From Halarsenatibacter silvermanii (GTDB taxonomy: Bacteria; Bacillota; Halanaerobiia; Halanaerobiales; Halarsenatibacteraceae), in the NCBI RefSeq assembly GCF_900103135.1, contig NZ_FNGO01000006.1, positions 62,001-126,000 on the forward strand: 64,000 bases of DNA, written 5' to 3'. The notes under the pieces are model-generated. The model saw only the letters and a list, made by a program, of their open reading frames with translations, had not been told where the DNA came from and made no database searches. Position 1 is the stretch's first letter; every line of letters starts with the position of its first letter. Of this stretch, positions 17,861-26,354 are shown piece after piece. The position numbers and the translations under genes are program-made.

Positions 17861-18514
17861 ATGGAAGATTTGATGGGAGAGGAAAGAGAATTAATCGATC
17901 TTTACCGGGAACACACTCAGCTGGTCAGAGACTGCCTGGAATCATTCTGTGAAGCTTTTGAATCTTTTCTGGAAGAGGGTATGACAGCCGATACCAGAGA
18001 CCTGATTGAAGATGTCAATGAGAGCGAATCGGAAGCTGATAGAGTCAGAAGAGATATAATCAAACTTTTGATCGAAAAAAGATTTCTGCTCTCCAACACC
18101 CGCAGGGATTTCTTAACACTGCTTGAGTACACGGATAAAGTAGCTGACTATTCTGAAAGCACTCTCGATTACCTTATGCTCGAATCAGTTGCAATTTCGG
18201 GCGAAGACAGAAAAGATTTGATCAATATAATGAAAATCACCGCGGATATGTTCGAATATCTTCAGGAAGCGGTCGATCTGGTATTCCGCGATTATGAACT
18301 CGCCCTGGAAAGAGTGGCCGAAATCGAAAAGATGGAATCGGATATCGATACCCTGGAGAAAAAATTGATTGCCCGATTTTCCAACAGGGAAAACCTAAAA
18401 CCCGGGGAAAAAGCTCTTTACAGGGACATTCTTATCATGATCACCGATCTTTCCGATATAATTGAGGATGCTGGCGATGAAATAGAGGTTATTGTAGCGC
18501 TCAGAAGATTATAA
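17861..18514 (+). CDS. DUF47 / PhoU-like protein (TIGR00153 type)
   Basis: A 217-residue all-helical protein of the DUF47 family, distant relatives of PhoU. Typical features are the Glu/Asp-rich helices with ESEADRVRRDIIKLL, a motif like PhoU metal-binding E-x3-D, RRDFLTLLEYTDKVADYSE and the C-terminal DIIEDAGDEIEVIVALRRL. In many genomes these proteins sit beside Pit-type phosphate transporters; here the neighbour is glpK, 21 bases downstream and probably cotranscribed, suggesting a link to phosphate or glycerol-phosphate balance. The ATG at 17861 has GGGGGAG upstream. Confidence 0.8.
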   Translation: MEDLMGEERELIDLYREHTQLVRDCLESFCEAFESFLEEGMTADTRDLIEDVNESESEADRVRRDIIKLLIEKRFLLSNTRRDFLTLLEYTDKVADYSESTLDYLMLESVAISGEDRKDLINIMKITADMFEYLQEAVDLVFRDYELALERVAEIEKMESDIDTLEKKLIARFSNRENLKPGEKALYRDILIMITDLSDIIEDAGDEIEVIVALRRL

Positions 18515-18535
18515 ACAGACTGCGGGGGGATACCA

Positions 18536-20029
18536 ATGTCTGCCAGCTATATTCTGGCTATCGATCAGGGAACCACCAGCACCCGGGCGATGATATTCGA
18601 CCAAAAGGGCAAGATCGTGGAAAAATCTCAGCAGGAGTTTCAGCAGATTTATCCGAAATCAGGCTGGGTGGAGCATGATCCTGCTGATATCTGGGAATCG
18701 ACCAAGTCGGTTATGTCGGCGGCTCTGCAGCAGTCTTCCCTGAAGGCTGAAAATATCGCAGGAATTGGAATCACCAATCAGCGGGAAACCACAATGATCT
18801 GGGATAGAGAAACCGGTGAACCCGTATACAACGCTATCGTCTGGCAGTGCCGAAGAACCACCGATATATGTGCTGAATTGAAGGACAGGGGGCTTGAGGA
18901 CATCTTCCAGCAGAAAACAGGCCTTCTTCTCGACCCTTACTTTTCCGGCACAAAAGTCAAATGGATTCTCGATAATATCGAAGGGGTAAGAGAAAGAGCT
19001 GAGAATGGAGAGCTCGTTTTCGGTACGGTCGACAGCTGGCTGATCTGGCGGCTCAGCGGAGGGAAAGAACACGTTACGGATTACACCAACGCTTCCAGGA
19101 CTTTGATGTACAACATTCACGAGCTAGAATGGGATGAAGACCTTTTGGAAATTCTAGACATTCCCGCCTCTCTGCTGCCGGAGGTACAGGAGAGCAGCAG
19201 CATATTTGCCCGTACCTCGCCGCAGAACTTTTTTGGCTATGAAAAGCCCATAGCCGGGATAGCAGGTGATCAGCATTCCGCTACCTTCGCTCAGGCCTGC
19301 TATAAAAAAGGCATGATAAAATCCACTTACGGAACCGGCGCTTTTATGCTGATGAATACCGGCGCGGATTCTTACATCTCCGAAAACGGCCTGCTTACCA
19401 CCATAGGCTGGGGTCTAGAAGGGGAAATCAATTACTGCCTGGAAGGCAGCATCTTCAATGCCGGTTCGGCAGTGCAGTGGCTGAGCGATGAACTGGAGCT
19501 TTTGAGCGATCCGGCTGATTCTGAATACTTTGCTCAAAAGGTCGATGATACCGACGGCGTCTATATAGTTCCCGCCTTTACCGGCCTGGGTGCTCCTCAG
19601 TGGGAGCCCCGAGCCCGCGGTACTGTTGTGGGAGTGAGCAGAGGCACAACCCGCAATCACCTGATTCGGGCCACACTGGAAGCGGTGGGATATCAAAGCC
19701 AGGATCTGCTCGAGGCTATGTACGATGATACCGGTATAGAATGCCGGGAGATAAGGGTTGACGGCGGCGCAGCCAGCAACGGGTTTTTGCTTCAGTTTCT
19801 GGCAGATATAGCCGATACAACCGTGCAGCGGCCTGTAAATACCGAGACGACCGCGGCTGGAGCCGCCTATCTGGCCGGACTTGCTGTAAACCTCTGGTCG
19901 GATAAAGAGGAGATTAGAGGAATGAGGAGAGTGGATAAGGAAGTTCACACCGGAGATCGATCAAGCCCGCAGGGAGGAGCTTATTTCTGGCTGGAAAAGA
20001 GCTATGAAATCGACCCTGGACTGGGCTGA
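18536..20029 (+). CDS. glpK: Glycerol kinase
   Basis: Phosphorylates glycerol to sn-glycerol-3-phosphate with ATP. A 497-residue FGGY kinase with [17 protein letters not shown] (phosphate-1 motif), [65 protein letters not shown], and the C-terminal signature [19 protein letters not shown]. The activating His of Gram-positive enzymes (phosphorylated by HPr) is normally in a region around residues 230; I did not assign it. It stands directly upstream of the G3P dehydrogenase operon. No glycerol facilitator gene is in the window. Confidence 0.95.
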   Translation: MSASYILAIDQGTTSTRAMIFDQKGKIVEKSQQEFQQIYPKSGWVEHDPADIWESTKSVMSAALQQSSLKAENIAGIGITNQRETTMIWDRETGEPVYNAIVWQCRRTTDICAELKDRGLEDIFQQKTGLLLDPYFSGTKVKWILDNIEGVRERAENGELVFGTVDSWLIWRLSGGKEHVTDYTNASRTLMYNIHELEWDEDLLEILDIPASLLPEVQESSSIFARTSPQNFFGYEKPIAGIAGDQHSATFAQACYKKGMIKSTYGTGAFMLMNTGADSYISENGLLTTIGWGLEGEINYCLEGSIFNAGSAVQWLSDELELLSDPADSEYFAQKVDDTDGVYIVPAFTGLGAPQWEPRARGTVVGVSRGTTRNHLIRATLEAVGYQSQDLLEAMYDDTGIECREIRVDGGAASNGFLLQFLADIADTTVQRPVNTETTAAGAAYLAGLAVNLWSDKEEIRGMRRVDKEVHTGDRSSPQGGAYFWLEKSYEIDPGLG

Positions 20030-20064
20030 GATCGAGCGGTAAAAGAAGCCTGCTAAAATTTAAT

Positions 20065-20093
20065 TTGCAAATCAGCTCTGAATGGCTTATAAT
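20065..20093 (+). promoter_or_regulatory. Predicted sigma-A promoter of the glycerol-3-phosphate dehydrogenase operon
   Basis: TTGCAA (20065-20070) and a perfect TATAAT (20088-20093) with 17-base spacing. Transcription from here gives a leader of about 150 nt before the GlpA-like gene, containing the terminator/antiterminator described next. Confidence 0.7.
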
Positions 20094-20142
20094 AGAGAAC
20101 AGAAGATCAAATTCACAAATTATATATAGTTAAACATTTATA

Positions 20143-20223
20143 GGTTATGGTTGAGAATAAGAGAGAACCATTACCTGCCGGGGCATTTCTATGTCCTGTG
20201 GAGGTGATGGTTCTCTTTTTTTG
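20143..20223 (+). promoter_or_regulatory. Terminator/antiterminator attenuator in the glp leader
   Basis: A 15-bp stem (20162-20176 with 20202-20216, one G-U pair, 25-base loop) followed by seven T is a strong intrinsic terminator only about 65 nt downstream of the predicted start site. Upstream, GGTTATGGTT (20143-20152) is complementary at 9 of 10 positions to AACCATTACC (20166-20175), i.e. to the 5' arm of that terminator, so the two stems exclude each other. In Bacillus the glpD leader terminator is controlled by the glycerol-3-phosphate-responsive protein GlpP; a similar control is inferred. No glpP gene is present here. Confidence 0.65.
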
Positions 20224-20253
20224 TTTGCCAAAGATATTTGAAGGAGGGTTTTT

Positions 20254-21780
20254 ATGAGTAAAAATACCAGAGATGAGTACGATGTGGTCATTGTGGGCGG
20301 GGGAGTTGTGGGGTCAGCCATCGCCCGGGAGCTGAGCAGGTATAATATTTCTCTGTGCCTGGTTGAAAAAGAATCTGATGTGGCTTCTGGAACCTCCAAG
20401 GCTAATTCAGGAATCATACACGCCGGTTACAATGCTGCTGAAGATACGCTCAAAGGCAGGCTGAATGTTGAGGCAAATCCCGTCTTTGATGAACTCTGTG
20501 CTGATCTGAATGTGCCTTTCGCCAGAATTGGTTCGCTGGTAGTGGGATTTGATAAAGACGATATTGATTATCTGAAGCGGGAAAAGAAAGCAGGAGAAAA
20601 AAGAGGTATTCCCGGCCTGAAAATTTTAAACAGGGAGGAACTGCGGGAAAAAGAACCCGACATCCATCCTGAAGCAGAACTGGCACTTTATGCTGAAACG
20701 GCCGGTATTGCCTCACCCTACAAGCTGACTATCCGTCTGGCGGAAAATGCAGTGAAAAATGGCGCCGACGTCAGATTGAATACTGAAGTTTTGGAGATCG
20801 ATACGGAAAAAGGCCGGATTAAAAAGGTGATTACCGATAGAGGCAGCCTAAAATGTTCTGTGGTGGTGAATGCCGCCGGAGTTTACGCCGATAAAATCGC
20901 AGCCATGGTCGGTGAGGATTACAGCATAACACCCCGCAAGGGTGAGTATCACCTCCTGGATAAGGAATACGGAGACAGCGTAAATCACGTCATTTTTCCG
21001 ATGCCCGATGAAAAATCCAAGGGAATTTTAGTCACTCCCACCGTGGCCGGCAATCTGCTTTTAGGACCTAACTCGGTCGAGATAGATGATAAAGAAGATG
21101 TTACCGTAAGCGCAGCCGGTCTGCAGGAGGTTAAAGAGGGGAGCAAAAAACTCTTCCCCGATCTGCCGGACGATGGAGTAATAGCTTCCTTTGCCGGCCT
21201 GAGAGCGACCCTGCCGCATGAGGATTTCAAGATAGAACCGCTGGAAGAGCCGCTGGGATTTATCGAGGCGGCGGGAATACAATCGCCCGGACTGACCTGT
21301 GCTCCCGCCATAGCCTGGATGGTAAGGGATTTGATCGAAGAAATCAGCCCGGATCTGGAAGAGAATCTGGATCTCCAGCTTAAAAAAGATTTTGATCCGA
21401 CTTTGCCCCATCATCCTCATCTTCGAGATTTTTCCGACTGCCGGCAGAACTGGCAGCCTCAGTTCGAAAAAAACCGCGATTACGGACAGGTCGTCTGCAG
21501 GTGTGAACATGTGACCAGAGGAGAGATCATCGATGCTCTCGATAGACCTCTGGTATCGCCGACTCTTGACGGGATAAAAAGAAGAACCAGAGCTGGCGGT
21601 GGCAGATGTCAGGGCGGTTTTTGCGGACCGCGCGTGGCCGAAATAATTGCTGAAGAGCTGGGAATTTCTCCTCTGGAAGTGACCAAAAGCGGTCCCGGAT
21701 CGGAAATTTTAGCCGAGAGGGTCAAAGATTTGAAACCGGATTCCGACTTAACTTACGGGGTAGGTGAAAGCCATGATTAA
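20254..21780 (+). CDS. glpA: FAD-dependent glycerol-3-phosphate dehydrogenase, GlpA-like, with C-terminal BFD-type [2Fe-2S] domain
   Basis: Oxidises G3P to dihydroxyacetone phosphate in the anaerobic-type multi-subunit enzyme. The N-terminal FAD-binding Rossmann motif is YDVVIVGGGVVGSAIARELS, followed by SGTSKANSGIIHAGYN, a DAO-type fold and VNAAGVYADKIA. The C-terminal BFD-like domain has Cys residues in VVCRCEHVTRGEIIDAL and GGRCQGGFCGPRV (about 415-470), suited to an iron-sulfur cluster. The ATG at 20254 follows AAGGAGGG. It overlaps the next gene by 8 bases. Related LhgO-type oxidases share the fold, but the three-gene context supports G3P dehydrogenase. Confidence 0.85.
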   Translation: MSKNTRDEYDVVIVGGGVVGSAIARELSRYNISLCLVEKESDVASGTSKANSGIIHAGYNAAEDTLKGRLNVEANPVFDELCADLNVPFARIGSLVVGFDKDDIDYLKREKKAGEKRGIPGLKILNREELREKEPDIHPEAELALYAETAGIASPYKLTIRLAENAVKNGADVRLNTEVLEIDTEKGRIKKVITDRGSLKCSVVVNAAGVYADKIAAMVGEDYSITPRKGEYHLLDKEYGDSVNHVIFPMPDEKSKGILVTPTVAGNLLLGPNSVEIDDKEDVTVSAAGLQEVKEGSKKLFPDLPDDGVIASFAGLRATLPHEDFKIEPLEEPLGFIEAAGIQSPGLTCAPAIAWMVRDLIEEISPDLEENLDLQLKKDFDPTLPHHPHLRDFSDCRQNWQPQFEKNRDYGQVVCRCEHVTRGEIIDALDRPLVSPTLDGIKRRTRAGGGRCQGGFCGPRVAEIIAEELGISPLEVTKSGPGSEILAERVKDLKPDSDLTYGVGESHD

Positions 21781-23053
21781 AAAATGCGAACTGGCCATCA
21801 TAGGTGCCGGTCCAGCCGGTCTGGCAGCGGCCATTTCCGCCTATGATGCCGGTGTAGAGGACGTTGTTCTGCTGGAAAGAGATAAATATCTGGGTGGTAT
21901 TCTTCAGCAGTGCATACACAACGGTTTCGGCATAGATTATTTCGATGAAGAACTTACCGGACCTGAGTACGCCGAAAGATTCATAAGGGAAGTCAGAAAC
22001 AGAGATATCGATGTTAAAATGAACACTATGGTTTTGGATATAAACGAAGATAAACTGATAAGCGCGCTCAATGAAGAGGAAGGGGTGATCAATCTCAAAG
22101 CCGAGTCGGTGGTGCTTGCCATGGGCTGCCGGGAACGAACCAGAGAATCGATAAAGATTCCCGGACACAGACCGGCCGGAGTGCTGACAGCGGGAACCGC
22201 TCAGCGTTATATTAATATCGAGGGCTATCTTCCGGGAAAAGAGGCGGTAATTCTCGGTTCTGGCGATGTAGGTCTAATAATGGCCCGCAGATTGACGCTG
22301 GAAGGAGCCGATGTCAAAGCCGTGCTGGAGATAATGCCCTATTCCTCGGGGCTTATAAGAAACAAAGTGCAGTGTCTGGATGATTTTGGCATCCCTCTCA
22401 AATATCAGCATACGGTTAAAAGAATACACGGCCAGGAGAGGCTCGAAGCTGTCGACATCGTGCAGGTCGATGATGATTTTAATGAAATCCCGGGCACCGA
22501 GGAAAGGATAAGCTGTGACACATTACTGCTCTCGGTAGGATTGATACCGGAAAATGAGCTGAGTAAAGAGATGGGGCTTGACGTGCTGCCCGACAGCGGC
22601 GGGGTTAAAGTAAACGAAAAAAGAGAGACAGAGATTCCGGGTGTTTTTGCCTGCGGCAATGTGCTTCAGGTTCACGATCTGGTCGATTATGTAAGTGAAG
22701 AAGCAGAGATAGCCGGGCAGGCAGCAGCGGATTACATTCTGGGAGATCTTGCCGGCCGGGATGAAAAAGTACCTGTCTCTGCCGGTCTGGGTATAAATTA
22801 TGTGATTCCTCACGAGCTGGAATATCTCTCCCGGGGTGAGAACCGGCTGAAGTTCTTTATGAGAGTTGATTCTCCTCAAGAAGACGTAAATATCGAAGTT
22901 GCCACTCCCCGGGGTGGAAAGATAGCATCTTACGGAAGAGATATCGTAACCCCCGGTGAGATGGAATCTGTCACTGTTCCCTATCAGCTTTTCGATAGAG
23001 CTGAAAACCTTAAAGAACTGAAAATTTCTCTGACCAGAAAGGAGGAGGACTGA
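21773..23053 (+). CDS. FAD/NAD(P)-dependent disulfide-oxidoreductase-fold subunit of the G3P dehydrogenase (GlpB-like role)
   Basis: A 426-residue pyridine-nucleotide-disulfide oxidoreductase-fold protein with two dinucleotide sites: ELAIIGAGPAGLAAAISAYD near the N-terminus and EAVILGSGDVGLIMARRL near residue 160, plus GVFACGNVLQVHDLVDYV, the FAD-binding ATG/GD-like motif. Active-site redox cysteines of classic members are not apparent. ATG at 21773 is chosen over GTG at 21764 since GGTGAAAG serves as ribosome-binding site. It passes electrons from the GlpA-like subunit in this widespread Firmicute trio; the final acceptor is not evident. Confidence 0.82.
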   Translation: MIKKCELAIIGAGPAGLAAAISAYDAGVEDVVLLERDKYLGGILQQCIHNGFGIDYFDEELTGPEYAERFIREVRNRDIDVKMNTMVLDINEDKLISALNEEEGVINLKAESVVLAMGCRERTRESIKIPGHRPAGVLTAGTAQRYINIEGYLPGKEAVILGSGDVGLIMARRLTLEGADVKAVLEIMPYSSGLIRNKVQCLDDFGIPLKYQHTVKRIHGQERLEAVDIVQVDDDFNEIPGTEERISCDTLLLSVGLIPENELSKEMGLDVLPDSGGVKVNEKRETEIPGVFACGNVLQVHDLVDYVSEEAEIAGQAAADYILGDLAGRDEKVPVSAGLGINYVIPHELEYLSRGENRLKFFMRVDSPQEDVNIEVATPRGGKIASYGRDIVTPGEMESVTVPYQLFDRAENLKELKISLTRKEED

Positions 23054-23490
23054 TGAGTGAAAATGAGATCGAAGAAACCTTAATCTGCGTCAATTGCCCC
23101 AAAGGCTGCCGCATAGAAGTGGAAGCTGAAGGTGATGAAATAATAAATATGGATGGCTATGAGTGTGCACTGGGACGCGATTACGCCATCGAAGAGTTTA
23201 AAAACCCCACCCGAATTCTGCCCACTACTGTGAGAGTTAAGGGAGGAGTGCTGCCGCTGGTTCCGGTTAAATCCGAAGATCCGCTGCCCAAAAACAAGAT
23301 CGGCAGGGCAATGAGAGAACTGGCTGAGGTCGAAGTTCCGGCGCCTGTCCAGCTGGGACAGACTGTAAAATCGAACGTTGCTGGTACAGATGTCGACATG
23401 GTGGCCACCCGCACAGTCAAAAAAGATGGTTCTTCAACCCCAGAAAATAAAACTGACAAAAGAAAAAGAAATCGCGAAAAAGTCTGTTGA
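23053..23490 (+). CDS. DUF1667 protein, third member of the G3P dehydrogenase operon
   Basis: A 145-residue protein starting with a C-x2-C-x3-C pattern (LICVNCPKGCRIEVE) and a later Cys in GYECALGRDYAIEEF, fitting the DUF1667 family of small proteins that accompany GlpA/GlpB-like subunits. The cysteines may hold an iron-sulfur cluster (inference). Its ATG shares a base with the previous TGA, so translation is coupled. The C-terminus ends in a basic/acidic tail. It replaces the GlpC subunit found in enterobacteria. A terminator follows directly. Confidence 0.8.
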   Translation: MSENEIEETLICVNCPKGCRIEVEAEGDEIINMDGYECALGRDYAIEEFKNPTRILPTTVRVKGGVLPLVPVKSEDPLPKNKIGRAMRELAEVEVPAPVQLGQTVKSNVAGTDVDMVATRTVKKDGSSTPENKTDKRKRNREKVC

Positions 23491-23517
23491 ATAAGTGAAT
23501 ATTGCGGTGAAATTTTG

Positions 23518-23543
23518 AGCCTCCCCTCCGGGGGGCTTTTTTT
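23518..23543 (+). terminator. Intrinsic terminator after the glp operon
   Basis: AGCCTCCCC and GGGGGGCT flank a tiny loop, followed by seven T. Strong GC-rich stem with U-tract. Confidence 0.85.
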
Positions 23544-23601
23544 GTTAGCTTTTTATGCTAAAATTTGATAAAATGATTTAAGAATAGGAGGTAATTATTA
23601 T

Positions 23602-25047
23602 ATGGAATTTGCAGATTTAGAAGAGATAATCCATAAATACAGGGAGGATATGATCTCTGCGCTGAAAAAGCTGGTCTCATATGAAAGCGTGGAAGGAGAA
23701 AGCCAGCCGGGAAGTCCTTTCGGAGAAGAGGTTGCTGCCTGTCTGGAGGAAGCTTTGAACATCTCGGAAGATCTGGGATTGGAGACAAAAAATTATGAAG
23801 GGTATGCCGGTGCTGTTGAAATCGGAGAGGGGGAAGATCTTTTAGGAATACTCTGTCATCTTGACGTAGTGCCTGCAGGTAGTGACTGGAGTTATCCACC
23901 TTTTGAAGCGATCGAAGCTGATGATCGAATTTACGGTCGCGGCACTCTGGACAATAAAGGGCCGGCTGTGGGAGCTATTTTTGCCCTCAAAGCTTTAAAA
24001 GAGCTGGATATTGAGCTGGATAAAAGAGTCAGAGTCATACTGGGAACCAACGAGGAGAGCGGATTTGCTGGCATAAAATATTATCGGGAAAATGCAGAAA
24101 TTCCGGAGCTGGCCTTTAGTCCTGATGCTGTTTTTCCCGCCATTCACGCAGAAAAAGGAATACTTATTTTCGATCTGGTTTCTGAATACGATAACAGGGG
24201 CAATAACAGCAGCAAAGCTGCTGACTTAAGCGGTGAAGTTAAACTGGTCGATATCGAAGGCGGCGAGGCACCAAACATGGTCCCGGATCGCTGCCGGGCC
24301 CGTCTGAAAGGAGATTTTGATTATCTGCTTCAGGAGGTCGAAAGTGCCAACGAATGCCGACCTGAAGATATTCGACTTGAGCTCAACAGAGGAGACGAAT
24401 ATTTTCACCTTATTCAGTACGGCGTGGCAGCTCACGGCAGCAAACCGCAGGACGGTAAAAATGCTGTTTCATACCTGATGGCGTTTTTGGATGCTCTGAA
24501 CCTTGTTAATGACAATTTAAGCCGTTTTTGCAGCTCTTATAATGAATTGATCGGTCTCGATTATCTGGGGAAAAATATCGGCTGCGCTCTAAAAGATGAT
24601 GTCTCCGGAAACCTGGTGTTCAATGTGGGTAAAATAAAGGCTGATGATAATCGATCTAGCCTGACAGTCAATATCAGATACCCCGTCAAGGAGACTGCCG
24701 AAAAAGTTTATGAGGGGATCGAAAATAAGATAGCCGACCACGGCTTAAAACTGGTTAAAAAAGAGCATAAAGAGCCGCTATTTGTCGATAAAGATGATCC
24801 GCTGGTGGAAACTTTGATGAGAGTTTATAACAACATAACAGGAGAAGAGGCTGAACCGATAGCTATCGGCGGCGGTACTTATGCCCGTTCCATGCCCAAA
24901 GCTGTGGCTTTCGGGCCTTTATTTCCGGGGGAATCCGAGCTCGCCCATCAAAAAGACGAGTTTATAAAAATCGAAAGTCTGCTGAAGAACGCGGCAATAT
25001 ATGCCTGTGCCATCGCCGAGCTGGCCTCCGATACAAAACTGGGATAA
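23602..25047 (+). CDS. M20-family dipeptidase, PepV-like
   Basis: A 481-residue metallopeptidase of the PepV/carnosinase-like branch, cleaving dipeptides in the cytoplasm. Metal-site motifs: LCHLDVVPAG (first His and Asp), GRGTLDNKGPAVGAIFAL (bridging Asp), GTNEESGFAG (catalytic Glu and ligand Glu), AFSPDAVFPAIHAEKG, and a late region IAIGGGTYARSMPKAVAFGPLFPGE with the final His in ELAHQKDE. A lid/dimerisation domain occupies about 190-380. The ATG at 23602 follows AGGAGG. It is monocistronic: a terminator precedes it and a 48-base gap follows. Confidence 0.85.
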   Translation: MEFADLEEIIHKYREDMISALKKLVSYESVEGESQPGSPFGEEVAACLEEALNISEDLGLETKNYEGYAGAVEIGEGEDLLGILCHLDVVPAGSDWSYPPFEAIEADDRIYGRGTLDNKGPAVGAIFALKALKELDIELDKRVRVILGTNEESGFAGIKYYRENAEIPELAFSPDAVFPAIHAEKGILIFDLVSEYDNRGNNSSKAADLSGEVKLVDIEGGEAPNMVPDRCRARLKGDFDYLLQEVESANECRPEDIRLELNRGDEYFHLIQYGVAAHGSKPQDGKNAVSYLMAFLDALNLVNDNLSRFCSSYNELIGLDYLGKNIGCALKDDVSGNLVFNVGKIKADDNRSSLTVNIRYPVKETAEKVYEGIENKIADHGLKLVKKEHKEPLFVDKDDPLVETLMRVYNNITGEEAEPIAIGGGTYARSMPKAVAFGPLFPGESELAHQKDEFIKIESLLKNAAIYACAIAELASDTKLG

Positions 25048-25095
25048 TAAGAGCAGGAATATAAAAGTAAAACATAATTTGAGAGATGATAAAAG

Positions 25096-26115
25096 ATGTT
25101 TAAATTAAATATCTCCTACAAAACCTTAATAATAAGGATCATTACATTTCTGATCATAGTAGCCGCCCTAAAATTATTTATTTTTCATTTAACACCCTTT
25201 TTTCTGGCTTTTCTGGCTGCTCTGATTCTGGAGAAACCGGTTTCTCTGCTTGCAAAGAAAATGCCCAGAATTGTAGCTGTGTTGATAAGTCTCTCGCTGT
25301 TTTTAATTATAGTAATAAGCATTATAATGCTTTTAGCTTCCAGTATAATCTCGGAATTGATAGAGCTGGCCCGCCTGCTGCCGGAATACAGGGATGCTAT
25401 CTCGATGCAGCTGGAAAATCTGATTCAACAGCAGGAAGAATTCTTTGAGGTGATCCCGGACGAGGTGGCTTCGCTGCTCGAGCAGAATCTCTATCTGGTT
25501 TATCAGCGCGGAGAAAGAATTCTCTCTCAAACTATGAACAGAATATTGAATATAACATTCAATCTGCCCGGCATTATAATATTTATCATCTTCACTATAT
25601 TTTCCACTTTCTTTATCAGCCGCGACAAGGAATATATTTTTTCTTCCATATCGAGAAAGGTGGATATATCGGATGAAAACAAACTGAAAATGATCAGCGA
25701 TTTTTCCACCTATGTCAGGGTCCAGTTTTTCATCATTATTCATACCACTGTCTGGGTGGCTGTAGTTTTAAACCTGCTGGATTTCCCCTACGCATTTATG
25801 CTGGCCATTGCTGTCGGTGTGCTCGAACTCATTCCTGTCGTGGGACCAGGAGGAATATTAATCCCCTTATTTTTGCTAAATTTATTCTTCGAACCGCTCC
25901 ACTCGCTGATATTGATTATAGTTTATATGATAATCTCCGGATTTCGACCTTTTCTGGAATCGAACCTGCTTGCTAAGAGCATCGGAGTGCATCCGCTCAT
26001 ATTGCTGCTGGGACTTTATGTCGGCCTTACCTTTATGGGTTTTCAGGGCATTATTTTAGCCCCGCTCTCGATAATTACTTTCAAGGTGATCATGGTGGCC
26101 GATGTAGGGATTTGA
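25096..26115 (+). CDS. AI-2E-family membrane protein, YtvI-like
   Basis: A 339-residue polytopic membrane protein with about seven or eight hydrophobic segments: two near the N-terminus (IRIITFLIIVAALKLFIF, FFLAFLAALILEKPVSLL), one at 60-85, a soluble coiled section about 90-150 (SMQLENLIQQQEEFFEVI), then four or five C-terminal segments. The family signature LELIPVVGPGGILIPLFLLNL and the end FQGIILAPLSIITFKV are visible. Members include YtvI, reported as a sporulation membrane protein, and Na+/H+ antiporter-like UPF0118 proteins; the transported substrate is unknown. Translation begins at ATG 25096. Confidence 0.78.
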   Translation: MFKLNISYKTLIIRIITFLIIVAALKLFIFHLTPFFLAFLAALILEKPVSLLAKKMPRIVAVLISLSLFLIIVISIIMLLASSIISELIELARLLPEYRDAISMQLENLIQQQEEFFEVIPDEVASLLEQNLYLVYQRGERILSQTMNRILNITFNLPGIIIFIIFTIFSTFFISRDKEYIFSSISRKVDISDENKLKMISDFSTYVRVQFFIIIHTTVWVAVVLNLLDFPYAFMLAIAVGVLELIPVVGPGGILIPLFLLNLFFEPLHSLILIIVYMIISGFRPFLESNLLAKSIGVHPLILLLGLYVGLTFMGFQGIILAPLSIITFKVIMVADVGI

Positions 26116-26148
26116 TAGGATTCGCCTGCAAAGCAGAATTGAATCAAA
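26111..26148 (+). other. Hairpin overlapping the end of the YtvI-like gene
   Basis: TTTGAT (26111-26116) pairs with ATCAAA (26143-26148), ATTC (26120-26123) with GAAT (26136-26139) and TGC with GCA around an AAA loop, giving a bulged stem. There is no U-tract, so it may stabilise the 3' end or be a weak terminator. Confidence 0.35.
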
Positions 26149-26165
26149 TATAGTTATAATAATGA

Positions 26166-26203
26166 TCTTATACGATACCTATCAAATGATAACAGGAAGA
26201 ACC
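26166..26203 (-). mobile_element. Solo end of a MITE (family A)
   Basis: Read on the minus strand, this segment starts GGTTCTTCCTGTTATCA and continues through a GATAGG-TATCGTATAAG block. It closely matches the left 35-38 bases of the complete element at 34040-34175 (differences at about five positions). Only this end is recognisable; no partner terminus was found in the gap, so it is probably a remnant. Confidence 0.55.
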
Positions 26204-26292
26204 AGATAATAAGCACTGATTATTTTTTTAAAAATGACTCAAATTGGAGATATTTTAGCAGGAATTTTGATAATAATGAAGAATATTAGTTT

Positions 26293-26308
26293 ATGAAATG
26301 GATTTCAT
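26293..26308. promoter_or_regulatory. Candidate operator upstream of the sugar-binding protein gene
   Basis: ATGAAATGGATTTCAT has 7-base arms (ATGAAAT/ATTTCAT) around a central GG, 47 bases before the start. It is a plausible site for the LacI-family regulator encoded downstream in the same cluster, though LacI operators usually have a central CG. The rest of the 239-base gap is A/T-rich with a MITE remnant. Confidence 0.35.
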
Positions 26309-26354
26309 CTGAGGAGTCATCCAAAATATTCACAAAATAAGGGGGCTAAAAAAG

